Assembly (NCBI RefSeq): GCF_017635265.1
Contig: NZ_JAGBLU010000118.1
Coordinates: 1-46,676 of the forward strand
DNA: 46,676 nt
Origin: Butyrivibrio sp.
Lineage (GTDB): Bacteria; Bacillota; Clostridia; Lachnospirales; Lachnospiraceae
Reading direction: 5' to 3'
This document shows, piece by piece, positions 33,036 to 42,138 of the stretch. Position numbers and translations under genes: made by a program. Under the pieces are notes generated by a model. It was not told where the DNA came from, did not search any database, and worked only from the letters and a program-made list of their open reading frames with translations. Within the stretch, counting starts at the first letter, position 1. Every line of letters starts with the position of its first letter.

Positions 33036-33275
33036 TCAAATATAGCGATACAGGTTTGTAACATCTTCTTTATGGATTGTTTCCTGAACGTCAAGAACCT
33101 CTACGCTTACATCTTTGTTACCAAAATTGATAGTTATCTTATCTCCCACCTTGACGTCAACGGATGCCTTGGCAGGTTTACCGTTTATCTGAACTCTCCC
33201 TGCATCACAGGCTTCGTTGGCTACAGTGCGTCTTTTTATTAGTCTTGTTACTTTTAAGTATTTATCCAGTCTCAT
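33036..33275 (-). CDS. rqcP: S4-domain RNA-binding protein RqcP
   Basis: This 79-residue protein is a single S4 domain (MRLDKYLKVTRLIKRRTVANEACDAGRVQINGKPAK). It matches the Hsp15/RqcP family, which binds stalled 50S subunits and works with RqcH in C-terminal tailing of stalled peptides. The neighbourhood rqcP-divIC is standard for Firmicutes. It begins one base after the stop of the upstream PEGA gene, so the two are coupled. Confidence 0.88.
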   Translation of the reverse strand: MRLDKYLKVTRLIKRRTVANEACDAGRVQINGKPAKASVDVKVGDKITINFGNKDVSVEVLDVQETIHKEDVTNLYRYI

Positions 33276-35129
33276 TTAATTTTCTCCTGATGCCTCACTC
33301 GCAGCATCGCTGGCTTCTTCTGATTCATTTGTTGTCTTTCCTGTACCGGAAGAATCAATCTGCGAGCTGTCAATATTCTCTTTTGATGTCTCATTTATAG
33401 TATTTGTGTCTTCTGTTGAGCTCACATTGGTCGCTTCTTCTGTAGCCTTACTTGTACTTTCAGAAGACTGTCCCGATGTCGTGCCGGAAGTCGCCCCGGA
33501 AGAACTGCTGCCGGTTGACCCCGAGGTACTTGATGAGCTACTTGAAGAACTGCCTGAGCTTCCCGATGAAGAGCTGCTTGAGGCTGAACTACTTGATGAG
33601 CTACTGCTTGATGAACTACTACTTGATGAACTGCTTGATGCAGAGCTTGAAGAACTGCTTGAGGAGCTTGCCGCACTGGACGCACTCGATGCACTACTTG
33701 AAGAGCTGCTGCTATCTTTCTTTTTCACAAGGTCTGAGAAGCTGTACGATACGTTATCTTCCGCCTTGTCTATCTTTATTCTGTAGCTTATGGTTTCATA
33801 ACCACTTCTTTTAAGTATTACTTCGTGATTTCCGGAAACCTTCTGAACTCTTGTCGGTATTGCCCCAATATAATAGCCATCAAAATACAGCTCTGCATCC
33901 ACAGGCTTATCAAAATAAATATAATACCCGCTTATGACTTTGTTTTCAGACTCGCTTGAACTGTTACTGCTTACTGTTGATGCCTTGGATGCTGATGCGC
34001 TCTTAGATGTAAGCGCACTGGCATCAGCATTTTTTACAGCAAGACTTGCCTTAGCTGTGCTGTTATTTACTGTGGCATTATTTACAGATAAACTCCTTGC
34101 TGATGAATCATCTTCAGAGTCTTTCTCAAGCTCTATACTTACTACTGATTTGGCGGTTCCGACCTTAAGATATCTGTTTTGCGTTATGTACCCTTCAGCC
34201 ATAATCTTCAGATTATGATATCCGTATTGAACGCTCTGCGGTGTTCCTACAAGAACCTTTTTTCCATCTACAAATACTTCAGCTGAAGCAGGAGTAATCT
34301 CAAAAGTCACAAGTCCCTCCTTGGGCTTTGAGATTGTAATATCACTGGTATCTACAACAGTTTCCTGATTTCTTGATATGCTGACTTCAGACTGATAATT
34401 GGCACCATTACCAATAATCTGTAAGTTGTATTCTCCCTCAGGGGCGCTAAGGAGCATATTGGGAGATATCTTGTGAATAACCTCGTTATCAAGTTCAATC
34501 CATGCTCCAACCAGACTCTGCTCTTCAACAACGTCAGATGAAAGGCTTACGTAACCATGTCCCCCGGTAACGATAACACTATATATATCCCGGCCTATAC
34601 CGGAAACCTTGATCTTATCTGTAGAAAGAATATTTTCGGCAATAGCAAGCTCACCGTCAGCCATAACAAGTGTTTTATCATTAATTCTGTATATCTCGTC
34701 CTTAATTCTGGCAGTTCCGTCATTTCTCACAAGTTCATGATCTTTGGTACTGTCTATTACCCATGCTTCTTTGGATACGTTAAGGGTTGTGATGTGCTTG
34801 GTGCTTTTCAGAAATGTCACATCAACGATTTCGCCAACCTCCAGCATTTGCGCTGATAAAACAGTACCTTTGGCATCATACATCATGCTGGTATTATCAT
34901 AATCAAGGGTATAGGTCTTTCCCGTTGCATGATTTCTGAATCGAATCTTCTTTTTATCTGTATCTATCGCCCTTATAGCAGCGGTATCTGCAGAATCATA
35001 TTTACCTACCAGTGATACTGTAACTTTGTTTGAAGTTATTGCAAGTGCATCGGTGGATGACGACAACATAATTGCAGTTGCCATACATATAGCTGTTACA
35101 ATTCTGATTGCACATCTAAAGTTTCTCAT
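33276..35129 (-). CDS. Secreted PEGA-domain protein with poly-serine tail
   Basis: This 617-residue protein has a signal peptide (1 to about 30), a beta-rich region (about 35-260), then two PEGA modules: about 268-340 (FEITPASAEVFVDGKKV...YHNLKIMAEGY) and about 395-465 (YIYFDKPVDAELYFDGYYIG...GNHEVILKRSGYE). After KKKD comes an almost pure Ser/Ala tract of about 80 residues, then a Ser/Thr/Glu-rich end. PEGA modules usually sit at the cell surface; the tail looks like a flexible or glycosylated spacer. There is no LPxTG or C-terminal membrane anchor. It lies between cca and rqcP, 14 bases after cca. Confidence 0.75.
   Translation of the reverse strand: MRNFRCAIRIVTAICMATAIMLSSSTDALAITSNKVTVSLVGKYDSADTAAIRAIDTDKKKIRFRNHATGKTYTLDYDNTSMMYDAKGTVLSAQMLEVGEIVDVTFLKSTKHITTLNVSKEAWVIDSTKDHELVRNDGTARIKDEIYRINDKTLVMADGELAIAENILSTDKIKVSGIGRDIYSVIVTGGHGYVSLSSDVVEEQSLVGAWIELDNEVIHKISPNMLLSAPEGEYNLQIIGNGANYQSEVSISRNQETVVDTSDITISKPKEGLVTFEITPASAEVFVDGKKVLVGTPQSVQYGYHNLKIMAEGYITQNRYLKVGTAKSVVSIELEKDSEDDSSARSLSVNNATVNNSTAKASLAVKNADASALTSKSASASKASTVSSNSSSESENKVISGYYIYFDKPVDAELYFDGYYIGAIPTRVQKVSGNHEVILKRSGYETISYRIKIDKAEDNVSYSFSDLVKKKDSSSSSSSASSASSAASSSSSSSSSASSSSSSSSSSSSSSSSSSASSSSSSGSSGSSSSSSSSTSGSTGSSSSGATSGTTSGQSSESTSKATEEATNVSSTEDTNTINETSKENIDSSQIDSSGTGKTTNESEEASDAASEASGEN
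33480..33720 (-). repeat. Low-complexity serine-codon tract
   Basis: Mixed AGC/AGT/TCA/TCT serine codons with occasional GCA/GCC alanine encode the poly-serine tail. Codons vary, so it is not a simple triplet repeat, but length change by recombination is plausible. Long open frames on the opposite strand are by-products of this tract. Confidence 0.8.
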
Positions 35130-35143
35130 GATCTACCCCTCAC

Positions 35144-36487
35144 TTAATCTGATCCTTCAAGAAAACTTCTTAGGCGCTCCGGCTCTAATAAATAGTCTTT
35201 GCTGTTGTGCCCGGGATCATCAAGTACATCCTCAAGCATTGCTTTTAATACTCTTCCGATTTCTTTTCCCTGGGACACCCCTGCCCCCATAAGGTCTTTC
35301 CCGTTAACAGCAAGATCTTTTATTGTTACTGCTTCTTTCTTTTCTATTATTTCCTGGTATAAATTAAAAGTATCATCAATGAGTTTTAGCTTCTCATCTC
35401 TGGCAAATTGGCTCTGTGCCAAAGTATCGGCATATCTGACTTCTATGTACAGCGGAAAATCATTGCCAATTCTGTTCATGGCTCTCCGCACGTTCCTTGG
35501 CGTTGCCGGAAATCTGTCATCATGGTATCTGATAAGATTGCATGCCCTGTCCATGGTATCTCTGTCAAATTTAAGCCGTTTAAATATATTCCCTGCGATG
35601 TCCTCGCTGACTTTTGCATGACCATAAAAATGACATATTCCATCATTGTCTATACTTATTGTATCAGCTTTTCCCATGTCATGCATCAGCATAGTAAGTC
35701 TAAGCAATTTGTCGGCACGTATATTCTGAACCGATTTCACTATGTGCTCACCGACATTGTACATATGATGCGGATTATTTTGCGGAGTATCCATGCATTT
35801 ATCAAACTCCGGCATAATAACTTTCGTAATGCCAAGCTCATAGGCTGTCATAAGCTTTTCAGGATGATCCGATAAAAGAAGCTTAACAAGCTCTGTCTGT
35901 ATTCTCTCAGCACTTATTTTGTTAAGTGTTTCTGCAAGCTCAGTTATTGCCTCTCTGGTTTCATTCTCGATTCTGTAATCAAGCTGTGCCGAAAATCTTA
36001 CAGCTCTCATTATCCTAAGCGCATCTTCCGAAAATCTTTCCTTGGGATTACCGACACATCTGATGACACGTTCCTTTATATCCTCAAGTCCTCCAAAACG
36101 ATCGATCAGTCCCTCCTCTTCGTTGTAGGCCATGGCGTTTATTGTAAAATCACGCCTCTTCATATCCTCGGTCAGACTTTTTGTAAAAGTAACTTCGCTT
36201 GGATGTCTGGAATCTTCGTATTTGCCATCTATCCTGTAGGTTGTGACCTCATAGCCTTCTTTATCCACCATCACAGTGACAGTTCCGTGTTCAATTCCTG
36301 TATCTATCGTCCGTTTAAAAAGCTTTTTTGTATCCTCAGGAAGGGCATTGGTAGTGATATCCCAATCTCCGGGAACTCTTCCCAAAATACTGTCTCTGAC
36401 ACATCCTCCAACAGCATATGCCTCATATCCGGCTCTGTGGAGTCTGTCCAATATCATTTTTACATTATCCGGTAATTTAATCTTCAT
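35144..36487 (-). CDS. cca: CCA tRNA nucleotidyltransferase (HD-domain form)
   Basis: This 447-residue enzyme adds or repairs the tRNA 3' CCA end. The nucleotidyltransferase head has AVGGCVRDSILG with DWDITT (catalytic Asp pair, near 25-45), then RRDFTINAMAY near 108-118 and ERFSEDALRIMRAVRF near 150-165. A C-terminal HD domain has MHDMGKAD near 265-272. The ATG at 36487 fits the family start and has GAAGG before it; 84 further codons upstream are not family-like. Confidence 0.93.
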   Translation of the reverse strand: MKIKLPDNVKMILDRLHRAGYEAYAVGGCVRDSILGRVPGDWDITTNALPEDTKKLFKRTIDTGIEHGTVTVMVDKEGYEVTTYRIDGKYEDSRHPSEVTFTKSLTEDMKRRDFTINAMAYNEEEGLIDRFGGLEDIKERVIRCVGNPKERFSEDALRIMRAVRFSAQLDYRIENETREAITELAETLNKISAERIQTELVKLLLSDHPEKLMTAYELGITKVIMPEFDKCMDTPQNNPHHMYNVGEHIVKSVQNIRADKLLRLTMLMHDMGKADTISIDNDGICHFYGHAKVSEDIAGNIFKRLKFDRDTMDRACNLIRYHDDRFPATPRNVRRAMNRIGNDFPLYIEVRYADTLAQSQFARDEKLKLIDDTFNLYQEIIEKKEAVTIKDLAVNGKDLMGAGVSQGKEIGRVLKAMLEDVLDDPGHNSKDYLLEPERLRSFLEGSD

Positions 36488-36551
36488 ACCTTCATAATAG
36501 CTTAATATGGCTAAAAAGTGTATACTTGTCTTATAGTTGCGAGGACAAAAA

Positions 36552-38273
36552 ATGAAATACAAATATGAACGTAATATATTTGTTGCCCTGGTCTTTGCCG
36601 TATTGTTTGGTGTGCTCATTCTCCTTGGTTCATTCTCAAAGATTGCAGCTCCATTCAAGGCACCAATTATTGCTCTTGATAATAATTGGCAAATTTCCCT
36701 AAATGGCAACACATTTGATTCACATAATCCCCAAAGCACAAAAATCGGTGTAATTAACGAAGGCGACGTTGTTGATATGATAACAACCCTGCCTGACCTT
36801 TCGGATTATACCGCCCCTTGTATCGCTTTTTACGCAATTCACTCAATTATTGAAGTGTATGTAGACGATGAACTCATCTATTCCTTCGGGAAGGATGCTT
36901 ATGAATCCGGTCAGACAGTGCCTAAGCTCCACCCTGCAGTTGCTTTAAAAAGAGAATACAGCGGCAAAACCATCAAAATAACTCTGATAGGAAGCAAAGC
37001 TTCAGCATTCTCCGGTCTTTCAGATTTTTTTGTCGGTGAAAGAAGCGATGTTTTTATTGCCGGAATTTTTGTCAGAAGATTTAGCCTTTTATCAGGAATT
37101 TTCCTTATTTCATTAGGCTTTCTTTTAATTATTCTTTCACCTTACCTTCTATTTTATCACAACAATGATTTCAGGCTTTTCTTTAGTGGATTTATATCAC
37201 TTATGCTTGGATTTTATATAATGTCCTACTACGGTCTGATAAATATACTTATAGGTAAGCCAGGTATAAATACCATTTGCGAATATGTATCACTTTACAA
37301 TATTCCGACATGCATTCTGGGATATCTGATGTCTGTTTTTTCCGGTAAAAAGAAAAAACTCTTTCTTGGCATGTTCACACTTAACATGGTTTTATTTTTT
37401 ATTGCCATAATTCTGCATTTTACTCAGATTGTCCGCTTTACGGATTTTACAATGACTTTGCATGTTATAGCGGCCATCGAAAGCAGTATCGCAATGTTTA
37501 TGATCAGCAAAAGGCTTATCGGCAAGAAAGTCTCTTCAGATAAAAAAATGCTTCTTTCAGATACGATTTTCCTTTTGGGACTGTCAATTTTTATGATTGC
37601 AGCTCTTGTGGACATAATTATTTACAACTATAACAAGTATTATTCGGCAAAAGGAGAAACTAATTCTGAAATAACCCTGACAACAATCGGCGCACTGATC
37701 TTTGTATCCTGCCTGCTTATAAGCTATCTTTACTATAATATATACAGCAGTAACTTCGATACACTCCAAAGTCATATCGTTAATCTTGCTTACACCGATG
37801 CTCTGACAGGACTTGCCAACAGAGCCCGCTGTGAGCAGGTTATGGCCATGTTGTCTGAAGACCGCGGAACATATACCATTGTCAGTCTGGATCTTAACAG
37901 GTTAAAACAGGTAAATGATTCTCTGGGACATCATGAAGGCGATCGTCTCATAGTAGGATTTGCTACTATTTTATCTGAATGTTTTTGGGACGCTAACCTG
38001 ATCGGCCGAATGGGTGGTGATGAGTTTATAGTGGTAATGACTGATGAGCATGCGCTAAACTGCACCAAAAGAATACATGAGCTGTACAATATAATTACTG
38101 AATGGAACAGCAAAGAGCAGGCCTTTCAATACAGCACTTCTTATGGTTATGCCTATAGCTATGAAGTACCTAACGGTCTTGCCAATGAGGTATATATGCT
38201 CGCCGATTCCAGAATGTATGAGATGAAAAAAGAACATAGAAATAATGCCGGAAAGGAGACTGAAAATGCGTAA
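36552..38273 (+). CDS. Membrane GGDEF protein (diguanylate cyclase), first of a tandem pair
   Basis: This 573-residue protein has TM1 at about 8-28, an extracellular jelly-roll-like domain (about 30-160; NWQISLNGN start), seven to eight membrane segments (about 170-400), and a C-terminal GGDEF domain (YTDALTGLANRARCEQV; GRMGGDEFIVVM). The layout is that of 7TMR-DISM sensors. The GGDEF signature is intact, so it can make cyclic di-GMP; no RxxD inhibitory site is seen just before it. GAGG precedes the ATG. Its last 8 bases overlap the next gene. Confidence 0.85.
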   Translation: MKYKYERNIFVALVFAVLFGVLILLGSFSKIAAPFKAPIIALDNNWQISLNGNTFDSHNPQSTKIGVINEGDVVDMITTLPDLSDYTAPCIAFYAIHSIIEVYVDDELIYSFGKDAYESGQTVPKLHPAVALKREYSGKTIKITLIGSKASAFSGLSDFFVGERSDVFIAGIFVRRFSLLSGIFLISLGFLLIILSPYLLFYHNNDFRLFFSGFISLMLGFYIMSYYGLINILIGKPGINTICEYVSLYNIPTCILGYLMSVFSGKKKKLFLGMFTLNMVLFFIAIILHFTQIVRFTDFTMTLHVIAAIESSIAMFMISKRLIGKKVSSDKKMLLSDTIFLLGLSIFMIAALVDIIIYNYNKYYSAKGETNSEITLTTIGALIFVSCLLISYLYYNIYSSNFDTLQSHIVNLAYTDALTGLANRARCEQVMAMLSEDRGTYTIVSLDLNRLKQVNDSLGHHEGDRLIVGFATILSECFWDANLIGRMGGDEFIVVMTDEHALNCTKRIHELYNIITEWNSKEQAFQYSTSYGYAYSYEVPNGLANEVYMLADSRMYEMKKEHRNNAGKETENA

Positions 38274-39948
38274 GTTATTGTCTTTTCTGGGATTATCGGG
38301 TGTAATACTAATACTTATAACAACATTTTCACTGCACTTTTTTAAATTTACTCCCCACTACCGTACAGAAACTCTTGAAAATGGCTGGGTGGTTACATAT
38401 AGAGATCAACGCTATATCAATACTAATCTTGAGCACCTAAGTGATCAGATTGGCTATACTTTTTCCAGAGGTGATATAATAACGCTTAGTCTTAACAAAC
38501 CTCTCCCGGATTTAGAGTGCGACTATCCTTTTCTTTTCTTTAAAACGCAGTTTTGCGCCTACGAATTATATCTTGATGATGTGCTTGTTGATTCTTGTGA
38601 TCTTGAAGCTCTCGACAACAACGGATTTGTCGGAACCGGATATAACATGGTTCCTTTGGGAGATGACTATGTCGGCAAAAAAATCTCCATCAAACTTTAT
38701 GTCACAGAGAACAATACCAAAGCAGATATTTTAAGCCCTGTAATAGGAAATTTTGATGATCTGGTAAGAAAACTTATCTACAGCGCAATTTTCCCTCTGT
38801 TCACAGGTGTTTTTCTTATTCTCTTTGGACAGGTGTTTTTGGTAATATCGCTGACATTCTATCTCAGGACCTCCGGTGTTAAGGTTCAGATTATCAGCTC
38901 GTTTATAAGTGTACTTTTGGGATTGTGGATTGTTACTGCTTTCGACGTATCGATTTTTATCATTAATAAATCTATATCCTCTTTGATTTCTTATTCGTCG
39001 ATATACTTGATAATTCCTTGTATATACTTACTGCTTAATGAGCTGCATAAAAGACAGGATAACACAATATTAAAAATCATGGGCTTTTCATCATTTGCCT
39101 TCTCTGTTTTGTTTATTTTGCTTCATATCCTTAATATTGTTCATATAAACCACTTTTTATATCCGTATTATGCTTTATCATTTGCAGGAATACTCATCTT
39201 TTTCTTCTATGTTTTTCGGGATGTTCAAAACCGGAAAATAAATGCTTCGGTCAGCATAATAATGCTTGGTCTTTTTGTTCTTAGCCTTTGTCTGATACTT
39301 TATGCAGGAATTGCGCTATCGATGCGCTTTGTAGACTACAGACAAAGCTTTATTGCAACTGTTTCTATTCCTACCGGTGCAATATTTTTCGTTATAACGC
39401 AGTTACTTAACTACTTTATTTTTATGACCCGTTCTTTTGCCCAGAGAAAAGAATATGCTTCTCTTTCCCAGATAGCTTTTGAAGACAGTCTCACAGGCTT
39501 GTTTAACAGGGTAAAAAGTGATGAAAAGCTTGCTGAACTTGATAAAACCGAGAACGATTTCTGCCTGATAAGTCTTGATCTAAATGGCTTAAAAGAAGTC
39601 AATGACAATGCCGGTCATCCCGCCGGTGACAGATTATTAAAATCTTTTGCTGCAACGCTTTTGGAAACATTTAAGGACATCGGAATATGCTATCGCATAG
39701 GCGGTGACGAATTTCTGGTAGTTACCGAAAATACCGATAGTGATACTCTAAATTCACTTCTTAAACTGCTTGATAAAAAATTGCTTGATCTTGACGAGGA
39801 AGATCCTGAAATAAACCACAGTGTTTCCTATGGATATGCATTCCGCACCGAGACATCCGAAAAAGATGCCCATGCAGTATTTATGCTGGCAGATAAAAGA
39901 ATGTATGACTATAAGCGTAAGCACTATGCCAAAATGATGGCAAGATAA
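38266..39948 (+). CDS. Membrane GGDEF protein (diguanylate cyclase), second of a tandem pair
   Basis: This 560-residue protein has the same architecture as its upstream neighbour: TM1 at about 5-22, an extracellular domain opening YRTETLENGWVVTYRDQ, about eight membrane segments, then GGDEF (FEDSLTGLFNRVKSDE; YRIGGDEFLVVTE). The two look like an old tandem duplication with strongly diverged sensors. The ATG at 38266 has GGAGACTGAAA before it and overlaps the upstream stop. A bidirectional terminator follows. Confidence 0.85.
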   Translation: MRKLLSFLGLSGVILILITTFSLHFFKFTPHYRTETLENGWVVTYRDQRYINTNLEHLSDQIGYTFSRGDIITLSLNKPLPDLECDYPFLFFKTQFCAYELYLDDVLVDSCDLEALDNNGFVGTGYNMVPLGDDYVGKKISIKLYVTENNTKADILSPVIGNFDDLVRKLIYSAIFPLFTGVFLILFGQVFLVISLTFYLRTSGVKVQIISSFISVLLGLWIVTAFDVSIFIINKSISSLISYSSIYLIIPCIYLLLNELHKRQDNTILKIMGFSSFAFSVLFILLHILNIVHINHFLYPYYALSFAGILIFFFYVFRDVQNRKINASVSIIMLGLFVLSLCLILYAGIALSMRFVDYRQSFIATVSIPTGAIFFVITQLLNYFIFMTRSFAQRKEYASLSQIAFEDSLTGLFNRVKSDEKLAELDKTENDFCLISLDLNGLKEVNDNAGHPAGDRLLKSFAATLLETFKDIGICYRIGGDEFLVVTENTDSDTLNSLLKLLDKKLLDLDEEDPEINHSVSYGYAFRTETSEKDAHAVFMLADKRMYDYKRKHYAKMMAR

Positions 39949-39983
39949 AAGAGAAGCCGGCTCAATTTCCGGCTTCTCTTTTT
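39947..39983. terminator. Bidirectional terminator between convergent genes
   Basis: AAAAGAGAAGCCGG pairs with CCGGCTTCTCTTTTT. It overlaps the stop codon of the GGDEF gene on one side and encloses the pectinesterase stop on the other. Confidence 0.8.
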
Positions 39984-40981
39984 ATACTGGCAATAAGTAA
40001 ATCTGCTTTTTCAATTATTGACTTATATGTATCTGCATCTATATCTTTTACCCAGCTGTTCTTATTGGAAAGACTAATTGGGGTTCCGTCTACAAGACTT
40101 ATTGTATTGTATTCGCCATAAGTTGCTGCGGGCTCATCCTTGGTGATTCCTCCCCATCCGGAGAAACGCTCAGGAGCAATCGCATCATCCATCTTACAAT
40201 CAAGGAATACCGATTTTGCTTCTTCTCTCCAGGGGCGCCCCAAAAATACAGACGCTTTATCACAGCCATCCTCGCCTTTTACAACGCAATTTCTAAAAAC
40301 AAATCCAAGATTATCCTTGCTTCCGCAGGCTGCTGTTATATAGCCGTTTACAAATCTCTCGCTGTCATCCTCATCATGAGGCTGAAGTTTTCTGTTATTG
40401 CACTGTATAAAGCAGTCATCAAATACCGCATCTGCTCCGCCAAAAATAAAGTCTACATCACCGTATATCTCACAGTTTTTGTAATACTGCTTTGTCATTT
40501 TTCTGGGAGTAAGCACCCTTGGTCCCATAAATCCGTTTTTTTGCCTCTCGGTTAACGGAAGCGGCGCACAAAAAAGTGTATCCTGATATCCTGTCATCTT
40601 AACTTTCTCAAATATACACTCCTCCGCATCCGCATATACTGCAAGTGCCTGACCGTGAGTTCTTCCGTCACCGACAGTATTTTTTATGGTCATATTTTTT
40701 ACGACAACTCTTTTTCCGCCAAAGAAAGCTGTTGCTGTGCGGAAAGTTCCGCGTTTTGTGCCATCCTCCATTTCATCAAAAGCGCCATCATTATACTCTA
40801 GTATTGTTTTGTCGATTCCCTCGCCTATGAAAGTAATGTTGCTCTTTTCACAAAATATTTTTTCGCAAAAAACACCTTCTCCTATACGGATTACGGTATC
40901 TTCTTCATATGGAGCAGCCTGAATGGCCTCATTAATTGTGGAATAATCTCCATCCTGCTTTTTTACACTTATTTCAAGCAT
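39962..40981 (-). CDS. Pectinesterase (CE8), intracellular form
   Basis: This 339-residue right-handed beta-helix enzyme removes methyl groups from pectin. Conserved sites are GYQDTL with D134, GDVDFIFG with D177, and LGRPW with R249. The C-terminal KNSWVKDID segment is also family-like. No signal peptide is present (MLEISVKKQDGDY), so it should act on imported methylated oligogalacturonides. It lies 46 bases after an alpha/beta esterase gene and shares the strand with the interrupted sugar-binding gene. Confidence 0.88.
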   Translation of the reverse strand: MLEISVKKQDGDYSTINEAIQAAPYEEDTVIRIGEGVFCEKIFCEKSNITFIGEGIDKTILEYNDGAFDEMEDGTKRGTFRTATAFFGGKRVVVKNMTIKNTVGDGRTHGQALAVYADAEECIFEKVKMTGYQDTLFCAPLPLTERQKNGFMGPRVLTPRKMTKQYYKNCEIYGDVDFIFGGADAVFDDCFIQCNNRKLQPHDEDDSERFVNGYITAACGSKDNLGFVFRNCVVKGEDGCDKASVFLGRPWREEAKSVFLDCKMDDAIAPERFSGWGGITKDEPAATYGEYNTISLVDGTPISLSNKNSWVKDIDADTYKSIIEKADLLIASIKREAGN

Positions 40982-41027
40982 ATGTAGTCCCCTGTTCTTG
41001 TTTATGCCAATTTTATTTTACTATAAC

Positions 41028-42122
41028 TCACTTGGAAAATTCTTCAAGTATTTCCTGATGAAAACAATGTTCTCCATCCCTTATATCATGGACAATTTCA
41101 TTTTCTTTTCCATATAACTCATATGCTTTTTTTATGATGTCAATCTGCTCATAAACATTTAAAAGCCCCCTTGGACCATTTAAATGATCATCCCTGCAGG
41201 ATTGGATAAAAAGCTTTCTGGGTGCTATAAGCGATGCTATATCCCCCATGTCAAAATGCTCCCACAAGTGCGGAATATAGTTGCAGTTACAATTTCCATT
41301 AAGCGTAAGAAGTGAATCTTTATACCCGTACATATATCCGCTTATCAGAACTTTTTTTATCCTGTCATCCATTGCAGCCGCCCAGAGCGCCTGCATCCCG
41401 CCTCCTGAAAATCCCAGGCATCCCAGAGTATCCGTATTCCATCCTTCCCGGCTTCCACGGTCAATCATATAATCTATAAGCCGCATGGCATCCCATGTGC
41501 ACATTCCGCACACAGTTTCCCCAAGCCCTTCTGCCATATGAGCCAAATGAAAACAGGTACTGTTAAGAAAAGATGACTCGCTGTCGTCTCTAAGAGCTTC
41601 ATCTCTTCTCTCGCCAAATCCTCTGCAATCAGGGCACGCTACCACAAAACCTTTTTTGGCAAGTGAAAGTCCGTAGTCATAATTAAATCTCTCAATCGCT
41701 TCTTTTACTGCCGGTATATCTGTGCAACCTGCTACGCTGTATTTTCCTGCTCCCATATGTCCGGGAAGTGCAATATAACACTCCGGATGTTCTACTTCCT
41801 CCGGAATAAGTAAAAAAACTGTCATAAATATTCCGGGTTCAACCTGCAAAATAAGATGCTCTCTTGTAATAACGGATGCATTAAAAGAGGCAGGTAACTG
41901 CACCTTCTCGTCAATGCACGGACTAAGATCACACTTTTCCATAACATTTAATCCGAGAAGGTCAGTCAACGTCTTGCGGCTTTCGCTTTTCCATTTAATG
42001 AAATCTTCTATACTGCTGCCGCAAAACGCATCCTGCCTCGCGCGCTCATCAAAGCGCTTCTGCATCGCCTCCAAGCATCCATAATATTTTTTGATATGTA
42101 ATGTTTTAGCAATGCTTTCCAT
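41028..42122 (-). CDS. Alpha/beta hydrolase (acetyl-esterase-like)
   Basis: This 364-residue cytoplasmic hydrolase has the nucleophile elbow GFSGG with S239, an Asp in SCRDDH near 313-318 and a His in GEHCFHQ near 350-356. The long N-terminal segment (1-90) and the region around PGHMGAGKYS resemble the Abhydrolase_7/acetyl xylan esterase group. Its neighbours suggest removal of acetyl groups from pectin fragments, but the substrate is inferred. It starts 16 bases after the lipoprotein stop. Confidence 0.75.
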   Translation of the reverse strand: MESIAKTLHIKKYYGCLEAMQKRFDERARQDAFCGSSIEDFIKWKSESRKTLTDLLGLNVMEKCDLSPCIDEKVQLPASFNASVITREHLILQVEPGIFMTVFLLIPEEVEHPECYIALPGHMGAGKYSVAGCTDIPAVKEAIERFNYDYGLSLAKKGFVVACPDCRGFGERRDEALRDDSESSFLNSTCFHLAHMAEGLGETVCGMCTWDAMRLIDYMIDRGSREGWNTDTLGCLGFSGGGMQALWAAAMDDRIKKVLISGYMYGYKDSLLTLNGNCNCNYIPHLWEHFDMGDIASLIAPRKLFIQSCRDDHLNGPRGLLNVYEQIDIIKKAYELYGKENEIVHDIRDGEHCFHQEILEEFSK

Positions 42123-42138
42123 TTTTATTTCTCAACCT

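Noticed and set aside
33406-33786. Acidic Leu/Glu-rich plus-strand frame of 126 codons, and another at 33452-33814
   Set aside because: They are the complement of the poly-serine codons of the PEGA protein and not independent genes.
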